Shown here one piece after another: positions 10,139-20,800 of a stretch of DNA of 64,000 bases (within the stretch, counting starts at the first letter, position 1; every line of letters begins with the position of its first letter). The notes below the pieces were generated by a model. That model searched no databases. It was not told the DNA's origin and saw nothing but the letters and a program-made list of their open reading frames with translations. The position numbers were made by a program, and so were the translations under genes. This DNA is from Bacteroidales bacterium (GTDB taxonomy: Bacteria; Bacteroidota; Bacteroidia; Bacteroidales; UBA3663). The stretch is from NCBI GenBank assembly GCA_017561935.1, contig JAFZBE010000041.1, positions 41,454 to 105,453 of the forward strand, in the 5' to 3' direction.

Positions 10139-11488
10139 TCACCTTCTTCGACGTGCGGAATGTGCCTTGCCTGTCGATTCGATGCGGCTGTCGATGGCAT
10201 CCTCCTTGGCATCCTTGGCTTCCTCGACGGCCGCCATATCGACCTCGGCCTTGGTTCGACGATTCTTCTTGCCGTCGCCAGTCGAGGCGGTTGCTGGTTC
10301 ACCACGCTTAGCGCGACGTTCGGCTCGGCGGGCAGCTCGGATGCTGTCCTGGGCAGCGAGGTCGGCTTCGTCTTCTTCATCGACCCAGATGCTGCCACCG
10401 AATCCACGAAGCTCTGCTTCAATCTTGGCACGCATCATCTTGAGGGTGTCGGCATCGGGATATTGCTGCATCAACGATAGTCCGCGAGTGTTCTGCACCT
10501 TGTAGATGTCGCCCTTGTACTGTTCGAGGGTGAAGAACTCCTCCATGGTGAATCGCGGAGTGTTGTTCATGCCGTCGCTCATAATAAGATGGTCGCGAAG
10601 CAGTGGACGAAGGTCCTCGTAGTTAAGCCAGAACATGGGATACTTGACCACTTGTCCTACGCCGTAATCACCGATACGGTGCATTACAGGGCAGATGGCG
10701 AGAATGCGAGGGCCATATTTCGAGGTCTTCTGATTGAATTCCCAGCGTTCCTTGATGAAGTAGCTCAACACTTCGTTACAGGGCACATCCATCTCCTCAA
10801 CGATGTATGTGGGTTTGCCGTTTTGTCCCACAGCCGGTTTCTCCTGATAAAGGATCTGGAACTTGTCAAGAATGTCCTTGGTCTTCACCTCGAATTTCTC
10901 GTTGAAGATTTCACGTCCATCCAGGTATTCATAGGCCTTCAGTCGATTGGTGCAGATGCCGTCGAGGATGACGCGGAAAAGGTTGGTCAGCCCGTCCATC
11001 GGCTCCTCGGGATAATAGAGAGAGGCGTTGATGGGGTTCTCCATGTCCAATTCGCGATAAACTACATGTTGCCAGGGCATGAAGCCATCCTCTTTGCGCT
11101 GATAATCGGCAAAGGATTGTTGACGCTGGCTGTTGCCATCGACGATGGGAGCTGCTTCCTTCTTCTGCACTTTGCGGGTGGGAGTTACTCGTGCAGCGGG
11201 AGTGGCAACCTCCTGTACGGTGCCTTCAGTAGGACGTGCCGGCTTGGATACCTGACCATTGTTCGTTGCTGTAGGAGTGGTGGGCATTGTTGTCCCCTTC
11301 ACTTCGGTGGGTTTGGCTGTCGCGTCCTTGTCACGTTTCTTTTCGGTAGCCTTGTCCTTTTTCTTAGTTGTTGAAGTGGATGAACTACGCGAACTGCTGG
11401 AGCGACGCACACTGACCTGTGCCGTGGCCTCTGGTATGACGATGCCCAGCATGAGTGTGAGCATGATCAGTCGGATGATATGTTTCAT
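10139..11488 (-). CDS. gldN: Type IX secretion ring component GldN/PorN
   Basis: The 449-residue protein starts with a signal peptide (LIMLTLMLGIVIPEATAQ). The conserved core runs from about residue 140 to 390 (VVYRELDMENPINASLYYPEE, ILDGICTNRLKAYEYL, RILAICPVM). In known systems GldN/PorN forms a periplasmic ring with the lipoprotein GldK/PorK. This copy is longer than usual: it has a Ser/Lys-rich insert after the signal peptide and a very basic C-terminal tail ending in RRRR, both of low complexity. It is the fifth gene of porP-gldK-gldL-gldM-gldN, 6 bp after gldM. Confidence 0.93.
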   Translation of the reverse strand: MKHIIRLIMLTLMLGIVIPEATAQVSVRRSSSSRSSSTSTTKKKDKATEKKRDKDATAKPTEVKGTTMPTTPTATNNGQVSKPARPTEGTVQEVATPAARVTPTRKVQKKEAAPIVDGNSQRQQSFADYQRKEDGFMPWQHVVYRELDMENPINASLYYPEEPMDGLTNLFRVILDGICTNRLKAYEYLDGREIFNEKFEVKTKDILDKFQILYQEKPAVGQNGKPTYIVEEMDVPCNEVLSYFIKERWEFNQKTSKYGPRILAICPVMHRIGDYGVGQVVKYPMFWLNYEDLRPLLRDHLIMSDGMNNTPRFTMEEFFTLEQYKGDIYKVQNTRGLSLMQQYPDADTLKMMRAKIEAELRGFGGSIWVDEEDEADLAAQDSIRAARRAERRAKRGEPATASTGDGKKNRRTKAEVDMAAVEEAKDAKEDAIDSRIESTGKAHSARRRR

Positions 11489-11494
11489 TTTCTT

Positions 11495-13048
11495 TTAGTT
11501 TACGATAACTTCGATGGGTGAAAGCGTGCGTTCGATACCGTCGGGACCGACAGCCTTGACGCGGGTGATAAAGAACTTCTTGCCACGTTGCAAGCGACTG
11601 ATGGCCGTGCGCTGACGATCGGAGTAAGCTGAGGTCTGGCTATCCTCGGGAATGTCGTTACCCATTGAGTCGAAGATGTCGATACGGAACGACTTGACGG
11701 TGAACTCGACGTTGAGCAATCCGTCGTCGATCGCTGCACGGATGCCACCGGCATTGAGTAGCGCCTGCTTTGAGATGGGCGATCCGCCTTTGTATCGCAC
11801 TGAATTGCCTGCTGCATCCTTACATAACAGATAAGGTGTTGGGTCGGGCAGACGACGTACGCGGAACGATGTCTGGCTTACCGTCATGGTGCGACCATTC
11901 TGATTGGCTGTCACGGTGATGACGGCATCCTGATCGACGGTCTTTGGTTTGGCCACCCATCCGGAAGCGGTGCGGGTGAGTGTACCATTGGTCATCGACG
12001 CACTGACCTGTCCGGCAGCTACGCCAGGGACAGAGATCGACAGCGGGTTGTCGATGCCGGCATACATCACGTTCATCATCGTGTTCGAAACCGTGGCCAC
12101 AGGTTCGCTGACGAAATAGGTTGACTCGAAAGGCAGTTTCTCGGTCGTTCCATCAGGTTTATCGACTTCGAGGTAGCCCTGCAACGTTTGTATGCCTTCG
12201 CGTCCGGCTGTGACACTGTAGTAGCCCTGCTTGGCAGGATTGTAAAGCTTGTCACCGATGTAGATGTTGGGAGTCTGGGTTGTATCGACGGCTGCCATGA
12301 CAATCTGTGCCTCATAAACCGAACCACGCATCACATTGCGAGAAGTGGGGATCACGAAGGCACTGACTTGGTTGACACGTACATCACCACGATCGACGCT
12401 TTGCATAAGGCTTTCGACAGCCTGTCCTTCGGCATTGCGCACATCGCCTTGTATCTTGGCGAGGATGGTGACGGCTGCTGCGACGGGGATATTCTCGAAC
12501 ATCTGGTCTTCCCAACTGGCAAAGGTCGCGCCCGTCTTGGCTGTGTTGAGGTAGTTGGCTACCACACGAGCATCAGCTTCAGGAAGGAAGGCCACAAGTT
12601 GCTCCTTGTAGGCTTCGAGTCGCTTGCGAAGTATCGCACCCTCACCTTTGATGGGGGAAAGCATGACTTGGTTGACTGCTTCCAGGTTCTCGCGGTTCTC
12701 GATATTGTTGGGGTCGCCATCCTTGCCATCGGCATAGCGGACAATCTCGAGCTTTAGTGAGTCGATGAAAGTGACAAGCTGTTCGGCACTTGTGCGAACC
12801 TCCTGAGCATGGTTGTACCAGCGGGACACCTTCTCAGGGTTCTTCTCACGGGCGAGGTCGAACTCTTGGTATAGTTTTTGGTTGCGAGACTGCGCTCCGG
12901 CATTACTGGCATCCAACGCATCCTCGACGTGCTTGAAGCCTTCGAGGACATCGCCTGATACGTTCATGGCCACCATGGCCAGAAAGACGATGTACATCAG
13001 GTTGATCATCTTCTGACGGGGCGACAGTTTGCTGTTATTGGCACTCAT
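11495..13048 (-). CDS. gldM: Type IX secretion motor component GldM/PorM
   Basis: The 517-residue protein has one N-terminal transmembrane helix (KMINLMYIVFLAMVAMNVSG) and a large periplasmic part made of beta-rich domains, as in GldM/PorM. With GldL it forms the proton-driven inner-membrane motor that powers type IX secretion; the single helix sits inside the GldL bundle and the periplasmic part reaches the GldK/GldN ring. The opening (SPRQKMINLMYIVFLAM) and the length fit the family. It is separated from gldL by an unusual tandem-repeat spacer of about 80 bp and followed by gldN after 6 bp. Confidence 0.95.
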   Translation of the reverse strand: MSANNSKLSPRQKMINLMYIVFLAMVAMNVSGDVLEGFKHVEDALDASNAGAQSRNQKLYQEFDLAREKNPEKVSRWYNHAQEVRTSAEQLVTFIDSLKLEIVRYADGKDGDPNNIENRENLEAVNQVMLSPIKGEGAILRKRLEAYKEQLVAFLPEADARVVANYLNTAKTGATFASWEDQMFENIPVAAAVTILAKIQGDVRNAEGQAVESLMQSVDRGDVRVNQVSAFVIPTSRNVMRGSVYEAQIVMAAVDTTQTPNIYIGDKLYNPAKQGYYSVTAGREGIQTLQGYLEVDKPDGTTEKLPFESTYFVSEPVATVSNTMMNVMYAGIDNPLSISVPGVAAGQVSASMTNGTLTRTASGWVAKPKTVDQDAVITVTANQNGRTMTVSQTSFRVRRLPDPTPYLLCKDAAGNSVRYKGGSPISKQALLNAGGIRAAIDDGLLNVEFTVKSFRIDIFDSMGNDIPEDSQTSAYSDRQRTAISRLQRGKKFFITRVKAVGPDGIERTLSPIEVIVN

Positions 13049-13051
13049 TTA

Positions 13052-13132
13052 TGAGGGGGTTAAGAGGGGTTAAGAGGGGTTAAGAGGGGTTAAGAGGGGG
13101 TTAAGAGGGGTTAAGAGGGGTTAAGAGGGGTT
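13052..13132. repeat. 11-bp tandem repeat between gldL and gldM
   Basis: About seven copies of GGGGTTAAGAG (plus strand), two with an extra G, fill nearly the whole spacer between the gldL stop (13131) and gldM start (13048). The repeat would be part of the gldLM transcript, directly ahead of the gldM start. The length is probably unstable. A related motif occurs in two glycosidase genes at 46.9-53.9 kb. Confidence 0.9.
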
Positions 13133-14105
13133 AACGCTGCTGATTGAATCCTGGCTGAGGGGGCTGCTGACCATAGAGCGGTTGCTGTGGCTGATATGGC
13201 ATTGTGGGCTGCTGCATGGGTTGCTGAGCTTGTGCTTGCAGACCGTAGCCTACGGTCATAGCCTGCAACATGCGGGCATAGACCTCGTTGAGTTGCTGCA
13301 GGTTGCGTGTCATCTGATCGGTCTCCTGACGGATGCGGAACGAATCGTTCTGACCGTTTTCGTAAAGCGCGCGGATGTTGTTGAGACCCTGGTTGACCAT
13401 CTCGATGGTTCCGAGCTGCGAGCTGACGCTCTTGAGCTGTATCTCGTAGATGGTGTTGAGCCCTTGGATGTTGCGATTGAGTGTAGCCATCTGCTCGGCA
13501 TAATTTGTCGTGGTATCGAGGGCAGCCATCGTCTCCTGCAGTTTGCTGAGGGCCACACTGATTTCGTTGAGTTGCTTCACATACTTCTCGGTGGCTTCGG
13601 TGACCTGATCGGCTTGTTCGGGCGTCACACCGACATTGCCTGAGGCAACGAGGGGAGCTGATGTGCCTCCTGTTGCTGGCGAACCACCACCTACGACGAT
13701 GGTTCCACCTGCAGGCATGCCACCACCGATGATGGTGACGTTGCCGCCAGTTCCACTGCCGGTGTTTGTTTCGCTGCTACGACGACGAGACTCGTTAGTT
13801 CCATCTTTCATGCGGTCGAGGCGTTCGCGAGCAGCCTCCTCCTTGTTTGGGATGTCGAGTTCTGGATAAACCTTCTCCCACTTATAATCACGTGCAGGAG
13901 TGTCGAATGCAGAAAGGAAGAAGATGACGGCCTCGGTACCCATGCCGATGATGAGCATGAGGTCGGCACCGGGAACGTGGGTCAACTTGAAGAGTGCGCC
14001 AAGGATGACGATAGAGGCACCGATGGAGTAGAGATAGTTGAATCGTTTCTGTCCCTTCTCACCCTTGAAGACCTGGAGAATATGAAGAATATTACGGAAG
14101 TTCAT
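13131..14105 (-). CDS. gldL: Type IX secretion motor component GldL/PorL
   Basis: The 324-residue inner-membrane protein has two transmembrane helices near the N-terminus (YLYSIGASIVILGALFKL and LMLIIGMGTEAVIFFLSAF). The Glu in the second helix corresponds to the conserved membrane acid proposed to relay protons in the GldLM motor. A long cytoplasmic region with heptad-like stretches follows (about 160-280). The C-terminus is unusually rich in Gln and Pro (QQPMQQPTMPYQPQQP). It lies between gldK (22 bp upstream) and gldM. Confidence 0.94.
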   Translation of the reverse strand: MNFRNILHILQVFKGEKGQKRFNYLYSIGASIVILGALFKLTHVPGADLMLIIGMGTEAVIFFLSAFDTPARDYKWEKVYPELDIPNKEEAARERLDRMKDGTNESRRRSSETNTGSGTGGNVTIIGGGMPAGGTIVVGGGSPATGGTSAPLVASGNVGVTPEQADQVTEATEKYVKQLNEISVALSKLQETMAALDTTTNYAEQMATLNRNIQGLNTIYEIQLKSVSSQLGTIEMVNQGLNNIRALYENGQNDSFRIRQETDQMTRNLQQLNEVYARMLQAMTVGYGLQAQAQQPMQQPTMPYQPQQPLYGQQPPQPGFNQQR

Positions 14106-14127
14106 ATTGGTTGGTTTTTATTTGGTT

Positions 14128-15648
14128 TTATCTTCTTCTTACTGAGCGGCTGCCGCTGCCACCGCCGCGTTCTTTCTTTTGTTTGGGTTGTTTGGCTGCT
14201 TTGCTCTTGCTGCTGGACTTGACGTTGGTCTTGTTGTTGCCGAGATAGGTGCGGACACAACGGAAGCCGATGAAAGAGCGTTGTTCGTTCTGATATTCCC
14301 ATGAACGGACATCACCGCGAACGTAGTGCTCAGCATCCTTCCACGAGCCGCCACGTATCACCTTGCGCTTCATGCGGTAGGGATCTTCCTTCGCAGCGTT
14401 GTAATGGTAGTCGGGGTTGATGTCGCTGGCGCTGTGAACACCCGATTCGGTCCAGGCCGTCGAAGTCCATTCGGCCACGTTGCCCGACATGTCGTAAAGG
14501 CCGAAGTCATTGCTCGGATAAGCACCGACGGGTGAGGTGATGATGTATCCATCGCGACTGTAGTCACCGTTGCCTGGTTTGAAGTTCCCATTGTAGCAAC
14601 CCTTGTCGGTATGGGGCACGTCGGTCCTCCAGGAGAATGTCTGGTCGTTGTTGCCGGCGCGTGCGGCATACTCCCATTCGGCCTCGGTGGGCAAACGGTA
14701 AGGTTCGATCTGGATGCTGCGCATACCGTGGCTCGACACGAGATATTCGGTACGCCAACGGCAGAAGGCATTGGCCTGTTCCCAGCTCACGCCAACAACG
14801 GGATAATCGTCGTAGATAGGCGATGAGAAGTAATAGCGTGCGTACTGATCGGTGAAAGCATTGGCAAAGTCATTAACCCAGACAGTGGTGTCGGGGTAGA
14901 TGTTGACGATGTAGGTGTTGAGGAAGTCCCACTCGGAAGAGAGCGGACGTACGATGGTGGAACGCACGATATTGCCGTCATCATCGATGAAGGCGGTGTC
15001 TTTCGAAATGAGGACTTCGGCGTCATAATCTACTGCGTGGTCGGTGTTGAGGTCACGCAGTTCAGGGTTGAGACGATAGCGACGCTGGGCGTATGAGTTG
15101 TAGTCGAACACCTCGTAGCGATAGTTCATCTGACGCGCGTCGAGCATCTTCCTGCCCGTGATGGGATCGATGCGATAAACGCTCTCGATGGCACGCTCCT
15201 CGTCCTCGTTGGGTTTGCGCCAGGGGATGGGCTTCGACCAGTTGAGGTGTGGCGTTACGGGCTCGCCATATTTGTCTTCTTCGATCTTGTATTCCTCATT
15301 GCCTCCGTAGGCAGGGTCGGCCAGACGCTCACGGATGATGGAGTCGCGCACATAGTGTACGAACTGTCGATACATGGCATTCGAAACCTCCTTCTCGTCC
15401 ATCCAGAAAGCGTCAACCGATATGCCCTTGGCATCTAAAAGATCACCCCAAAGCGAGTCTTGACTTTGTGCACCCACTTCCATCGAGCCACGCTTCACGA
15501 GTACCATGCCATAAGGCTGTGGTTCATTCCATGAACGTCCGCGCACACCAGTGACCTCGCCGCCTTGTCCGCCCATCGACTTCATGCAGCTGGTCAGCAT
15601 TGTGCAGCCGAAGACGGCCACGATGATTGCCAGAAAGATTTTTTTCAT
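14128..15648 (-). CDS. gldK: Type IX secretion lipoprotein GldK/PorK
   Basis: The 506-residue protein has a lipoprotein signal (FGCTMLTSCMKS; lipidated Cys at about 21). The body has the sulfatase-modifying-factor fold typical of GldK/PorK: DEKEVSNAMYRQFV, RLPTEAEWEYAARAG, MSGNVAEWTSTAW, KVIRGGSWKD and SFIGFRCVRTYLG. In characterised systems it forms, with GldN, the ring under the outer membrane. The last 40 residues are Lys/Ser/Arg-rich, an extension like that of GldN here. It is the second gene of the block, 55 bp after porP. Confidence 0.95.
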   Translation of the reverse strand: MKKIFLAIIVAVFGCTMLTSCMKSMGGQGGEVTGVRGRSWNEPQPYGMVLVKRGSMEVGAQSQDSLWGDLLDAKGISVDAFWMDEKEVSNAMYRQFVHYVRDSIIRERLADPAYGGNEEYKIEEDKYGEPVTPHLNWSKPIPWRKPNEDEERAIESVYRIDPITGRKMLDARQMNYRYEVFDYNSYAQRRYRLNPELRDLNTDHAVDYDAEVLISKDTAFIDDDGNIVRSTIVRPLSSEWDFLNTYIVNIYPDTTVWVNDFANAFTDQYARYYFSSPIYDDYPVVGVSWEQANAFCRWRTEYLVSSHGMRSIQIEPYRLPTEAEWEYAARAGNNDQTFSWRTDVPHTDKGCYNGNFKPGNGDYSRDGYIITSPVGAYPSNDFGLYDMSGNVAEWTSTAWTESGVHSASDINPDYHYNAAKEDPYRMKRKVIRGGSWKDAEHYVRGDVRSWEYQNEQRSFIGFRCVRTYLGNNKTNVKSSSKSKAAKQPKQKKERGGGSGSRSVRRR

Positions 15649-15702
15649 ATAGTTGTATTTTTTGTTTTTGCGTTACGTAGTCCAATCCGCAGATCGAAGC
15701 AT

Positions 15703-16683
15703 CTATAGAATTCTAATAGACTTGGTACCTCTCGATTTGGTCTTGTCGAGGTCGATGTGCATCGTGTAGGTTGCCAGAATCTCATGCGATCCGCCGCCTG
15801 CAAAGCCTATCTGCGAGATGGGAATGTCGTAGGCATATCCCAATCGCACATGGTTGACATCGGCACCCACCATGACGACGACGGCATCGCCCGGACGGTA
15901 GGAGAGTCCTCCCCAGAATTTCTCGTTGTAGGTGGTACGAACCGTGAAGTCGTACTGCGTGAACTGGAACGTTGACTTCACCAGCAGCGAGGGTTGCAAT
16001 ATGAATAACGTATGTTTTAAAGGAATATTGCCTCCCGCATGAAAATAAAAAGTTGGTGAGAGCTCATAATAGGCATAATCGGCCAATTCTATCTCACTTC
16101 CAAGGAGGTGCAGTCCACTGAATCCGCCATAAAACCAGCCTCGTTCGTAAAAAACGCCTGCCGAGGGATCGAATGTCATGCCCGACACGTCACCAGTCGG
16201 AATGGCATCGTCGGCTGCATCCCAGGCTTCACCTGAGGGGATATAGACTTCGCCACCAGCAAAGGTCTGGTTTACGAAACCGGGTTGAAGGCCTACTGCC
16301 AGTCGTCCGCCCCACATCTTGAAGCTGTAGTTCATCTGCAGGTTGACAAATGTCGTGGTGAAAAGGCCTGCCTGGTCATTCAGGATGGTGGCACCAAGGC
16401 CCGTCCGTTTTCGTCCCAACATGATGGGGATGTCTGCCGAGACGAAGAAAGTCTGAGGAGCATCCTTGACCCCCACCCATTGCATACGATCGAAGGCCGT
16501 GATGTGGAGTGCTGAGTCGCAGCCTGCAGTAGCTGGGTTGTAGAGCGTGGGCGTGGCCCAGTACATACTCTCGTTGGTGTCCTGCTGTGCAAAGAGCGAA
16601 GAAGCAGAAAATAGCATGACGATGGCACACATCATGCCCACGGTATTCTGCCATATATATGTCCTTTGCAAAGCTTTCCGCAT
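15703..16683 (-). CDS. porP: PorP/SprF family type IX secretion outer-membrane protein
   Basis: The 326-residue protein has a signal peptide (MMCAIVMLFSASSLFAQQD) followed by the SprF/PorP hallmark YWATPTLYNPATAG and many amphipathic beta-strands. In characterised systems PorP/SprF proteins sit in the outer membrane and link to the GldKLMN machine through a partner lipoprotein. ATG 16683 is preferred: the frame extends to 16815, but that would overlap the start of divergent gluQ and put about 44 extra residues before the signal peptide. It is the first gene of the secretion block. No clear promoter was found in front of it. Confidence 0.9.
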   Translation of the reverse strand: MRKALQRTYIWQNTVGMMCAIVMLFSASSLFAQQDTNESMYWATPTLYNPATAGCDSALHITAFDRMQWVGVKDAPQTFFVSADIPIMLGRKRTGLGATILNDQAGLFTTTFVNLQMNYSFKMWGGRLAVGLQPGFVNQTFAGGEVYIPSGEAWDAADDAIPTGDVSGMTFDPSAGVFYERGWFYGGFSGLHLLGSEIELADYAYYELSPTFYFHAGGNIPLKHTLFILQPSLLVKSTFQFTQYDFTVRTTYNEKFWGGLSYRPGDAVVVMVGADVNHVRLGYAYDIPISQIGFAGGGSHEILATYTMHIDLDKTKSRGTKSIRIL

Positions 16684-16777
16684 GTCCTTTTGTCGTTTTT
16701 CGAAATAAACGCTAACCATTAAACGTAGTTTTCCGCATTTTATTGCATAAAATTGTCCAAGGGAATAAAAAAAGTAG

Positions 16778-16785
16778 TATCTTTG
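16778..16785 (+). promoter_or_regulatory. -7 box for gluQ
   Basis: TATCTTTG matches TAnnTTTG and lies 5 bp before the gluQ ATG. A TTG at 16753-16755 is 22 bp away, slightly outside the usual spacing. Confidence 0.55.
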
Positions 16786-16790
16786 TGCCC

Positions 16791-17705
16791 ATGAAAGGAA
16801 GATTTGCTCCTTCACCGACGGGTAGGATGCATCTTGGCAATGTTTATTCTGCCTTGCTCTCCTGGCTATCGGTCAGGAGCCAAGGTGGTGCATGGGTGCT
16901 GCGCATCGAAGATCTCGACCCCCAACGTTCTCGCCGTTCGTTTGCTGAGCAAATCGAGGATGATTTGAAGTGGCTGGGTCTGGAATGGGATGAATATTTC
17001 GTCCAGAGTGAGCGTGGCGCAATTTATACACATTATTTAAATATATTAAAGGGGAAGTATTTGACCTATCCCTGCTATTGCACTCGTGCCGACATCATGG
17101 CGACGCAGGCCCCACATGAGTCAGATGGCCGCATCGTTTATGCTGGTACGTGTCGTCCGGCGAATTTGGAACATGCATGGCTCAATGCCGATTCACATCC
17201 ATTGGGCCGAAAACCTGCCACGCGACTCATTGTTCCCGACAAAGAGATCAGTTTCGTTGATGCGCATTATGGCCCGCAGTCGGTCAATCTGGCTCGACAC
17301 TGTGGAGATTTCGTTTTGCGGCGTGCCGATGGAGCTTGGGCTTACCAGCTGGCAGTGGTGGTCGATGATGCCTTGATGGGCATCACCGAGGTAGTGCGCG
17401 GACGCGACCTGCTGCTTTCCGCTCCTCAGCAGATCTATCTGTATCGACTGCTTGGTTTCGAGGTTCCCACATTCTGCCATCTGCCACTCCTCTGCAACGA
17501 AGCCGGACAACGTCTCTGCAAGCGCGACAAGAGTCTTGATCTGGGAGAGATTCGCAAATCGGCACACTCTTCCAACTCGGTACTTGGGCAACTGGCTTTC
17601 TATGCAGGTCTTATCGACCGTCCGGAACCGGTATCTGCTCTTGATCTCGTGCCTGAATTTTCTTGGACGAAGGTCCCCATCGAAGACATTTATGTCAGCA
17701 AATGA
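16791..17705 (+). CDS. gluQ: Glutamyl-Q tRNA(Asp) synthetase
   Basis: The 304-residue protein is a truncated glutamyl-tRNA synthetase. It opens with GRFAPSPTGRMHLGN, containing the HIGH-type nucleotide-binding motif, then RIEDLDPQRS, and has a Cys cluster (YPCYCTRAD, GTCRP) expected for the zinc site of GluQRS. The late CKRDKSLDLGEIR corresponds to the KMSKS-type motif. It lacks the C-terminal anticodon-binding domain, which separates GluQRS from full-length GltX. The enzyme attaches glutamate to queuosine in the wobble position of tRNA-Asp. queC at 30.8 kb supplies the queuosine precursor in the same window. Confidence 0.9.
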   Translation: MKGRFAPSPTGRMHLGNVYSALLSWLSVRSQGGAWVLRIEDLDPQRSRRSFAEQIEDDLKWLGLEWDEYFVQSERGAIYTHYLNILKGKYLTYPCYCTRADIMATQAPHESDGRIVYAGTCRPANLEHAWLNADSHPLGRKPATRLIVPDKEISFVDAHYGPQSVNLARHCGDFVLRRADGAWAYQLAVVVDDALMGITEVVRGRDLLLSAPQQIYLYRLLGFEVPTFCHLPLLCNEAGQRLCKRDKSLDLGEIRKSAHSSNSVLGQLAFYAGLIDRPEPVSALDLVPEFSWTKVPIEDIYVSK

Positions 17706-17766
17706 TATCTTCGATGAAAGAAAAGGCTAAATTATGCTCGATTTCTATCAATTTTCTACTAAAAAC

Positions 17767-17797
17767 TTGCATATCGACGTTTTTTTCAGTAATTTTG
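17767..17797 (+). promoter_or_regulatory. Promoter for the C10 protease gene
   Basis: TTG at 17767-17769, a 20-bp spacer and TAATTTTG at 17790-17797. A second imperfect -7 (CATATTTG) follows about 15 bp later. The start codon at 17833 gives a leader of about 30 nt. Confidence 0.6.
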
Positions 17798-17832
17798 CGC
17801 CCATATTTGCGCCGTTTTTTAATATTATTATA

Positions 17833-20800
17833 ATGTTTAGAAGATATCTTATTATTTCTGCACTTTTGCTCGCTCTTCCTCTGATGGTAAGTGCAGCACC
17901 AGTGACACGCTCGCAGGCACAGGAAGTGGCTCGCCAATTTATGAATAAAAAGGGCATGTCATCGCAGATAGCCGAGATGGCCTATAAGTCGCCCCGCCGT
18001 GGACAGGTTTCCGAAGAGGATGCGTATTATTTTGTGTTCAACGCTCCCAATAAACAGGGATTCGTTGTCGTGTCGGGTGATGACCGCACGGCCGAAGTCC
18101 TTGGATATGCTTATAGGGGTTCATTCGATGAGACTCAATTGCCTCAGCATGTAAAGGCTTTCCTCCAGACTTATGCCGACGAAATCCAGTATCTTGAAGA
18201 TGCGGGTATTACTGAGGTTCAGCGCGCTCCACGTCGTGCTGGTGAAGAGGATTATCAGGCCATCGCGCCTTTGATCTGCACTCGTTGGGACCAGGGTTCG
18301 CCTTACAATGCTCTCTGCCCTAATAATTGTCCCACAGGTTGTGCCGCTACATCCACGGCTCAGGTCATGAATTATCATAAGTGGCCGGCTGCAACGACAG
18401 CCGAAATACCTTCTTATCGCACTGGCTCAAGGAATTTCTATCTGGAAGCTGTTCCCGAAGGTACCGTATTCAACTGGGATGCGATGCTCGACACTTACAA
18501 TCACACGTCGAGCTCCGAGTCGCGTCAAGCTGTGGCCGAATTGATGAGTTATGTAGGTCGGGGCATCAAGATGGACTATGACTTCATGGGTTCAGGTGCT
18601 TACAGTTCCGATATGGGGCCTGCTCTTAACAATTATTTCGACTATCAGGTCACCCAACTCTATCGCAAGAACTATCCACTGGTAGCTTTCGAGGATTCCA
18701 TCTATCAGCAGCTTGCTATGGGCTATCCCGTGATTTTCAATGGCATGTCAACGGGAGGTGGACACAGCTTCGTGGTCGATGGATATGACAGCAATCACTT
18801 TTTCCATGTCAATTGGGGATGGGGAGGCCAAGATGACAATTATTTCCTTCTTTCTGTGCTCAATCCCTATAACAATACCAGCATTGGTTCCAGCAGTTCG
18901 GAGGACGGCTTCAGTTACGATCAGGATGTTCTTTTCCTTAAGCCAGGACTGCAGACCCCTTTGGTTAACAAACCTCTTGAAATGAATATTGTCGGGGTAA
19001 CCGAACAGGGGGTGCTCGTCGAGTATTACAGCTTGGTTACAGGCACTAAGGAATACGAACTCGGATTGGGAGAAGTCATTGATGGCGACATGTCTCCACT
19101 TGACAAAACGTTGCACAAGGAAAAAATACGTCAGTTCTGGGGCGAGGAGGATATGGAGTTCCGCGTATCTGGTGTTGATGCCGGCCTCCATCGCCTTGTG
19201 CCTATCTCTCGCATGGAAGGCGACAGCACATGGCGTTACGACCTCTATCCTTATGCCGAGGTGATGGTGGGAGAGGATGGCTCTCTGGAGTTCAATACCG
19301 TTTGGAATAAGATGCAGACGGTTAATTACGAATTTGAGGGCAGCCTGTTCATCGGCCAGACGCAGCCATTCAAGGTCACTTTCCTTAACGATACCGATCA
19401 GGAGTATTATGGCCCCATCTATCTGTTCTCTAATCGAGGGGAAGGTAAGACTCCTAATATGAGATATTCTTCCTTTGAAGGTTTCACGGTACCTGCTCAC
19501 GATAGTCTTCGTGTGTCGTTCTCGTTCCGTCCCTCTTCGAGCGGCAAATGGACGGTCAGCTTCGGATCCGATCCGAGCGGTAAGTGCATCTTTGGTAGTT
19601 GTACGGTAGGCATCAATTCCGGAGACGTGGTCATCGATGGTCTTCGTTTCAAGCTCAATCCCGAAACACAGGAGGCCAAACTTGTCGGTGGCAGCGAAGA
19701 TTATGCCGGACATATCGTCATCCCCGACACTATTGTTTCCAATGGCAGGAACTATGTTGTTACGAGTCTTGACAATAATGTGTTCAACGGTTGTGCTGAT
19801 GTTTTGAGCGTCACCCTGCCTGCCACACTGACATCGATTGGCGAATATTGCTTTGAGGATTGCAAGGGTCTCACAGCCATTCATCTTCCCGCATTTGTCA
19901 AAGCTATTGGACAAGGAGCCTTTGCAGGGTGTAATAATCTTGTCGATATCCAAGTGGACGAGAACAATGCCAAATATTCGGCCCATGATGGTATGTTGTT
20001 CTCGAATGAAGGCAAAACATTGAACACATATCCTTCTGCACAAGGAGTGGTCAATAATCTTCCCGACTCTTTGAAGGTAATCGGTGATGGTAGTCTTGCC
20101 GGGACCTCTATCACGCGCCTCATTCTTCCTGCAAGCGTTGTAACCATGGGTATGTCCTGCCTCAGTGGATGTGACGAACTCACGACAATTGTGTCGAAGG
20201 CCAGGAAAAATCCTTCTTGTTTCTCGGGCGTTAGTTCTGGCACCTTCGCAGGATTGAAGGTCAACCAGATTCAGCTCATCATCCCGGTTGGCACAGAGGC
20301 CGTCTATTCCAAGGCCGATGGCTGGAGTAAATTCACTCAGGTCAATTCGTTCAAGGCATTTGGCGCTCATTGTGTACAGGGTTTCTCTTCGTCGAGGAAC
20401 ATTGATCTCGATGGCATCGTTGTTGTCGATGATAACTTTGAGGAAATCGAAGCTGCAACACCCAAGGCATATAAGGTCGTTTATTCTGATGATGAGGAAC
20501 CGAAACTATACGCTTCCATCGTCCAGGGTGTCGTCGAGGCTGGTAATGGCCTGCTTGTAGAAGGCGAATCGACTTTGGTATTCAAGGCCAGCAACGACCC
20601 CGTCTCGGCCGATGTCACTGGCAACCTGCTCATGGCTGCTCTTGCCGATACCGACCTTTCTACCATCAGCAATGCCTACACTTATCAGGATGGCACATTC
20701 GTAGCCAATAGCACGGATGTTGTTGAGGCTGGTGGAGCATATCTTGTCCTCGAAGGAGTGGCCGCTCCATCCTTGCCACTCTATTTCGGAGAGATTCCTG

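Noticed and set aside
18748..20370. Long minus-strand frame opposite the C10 protease
   Set aside because: It lies wholly antisense to a well-supported gene and its translation has no recognisable domain.
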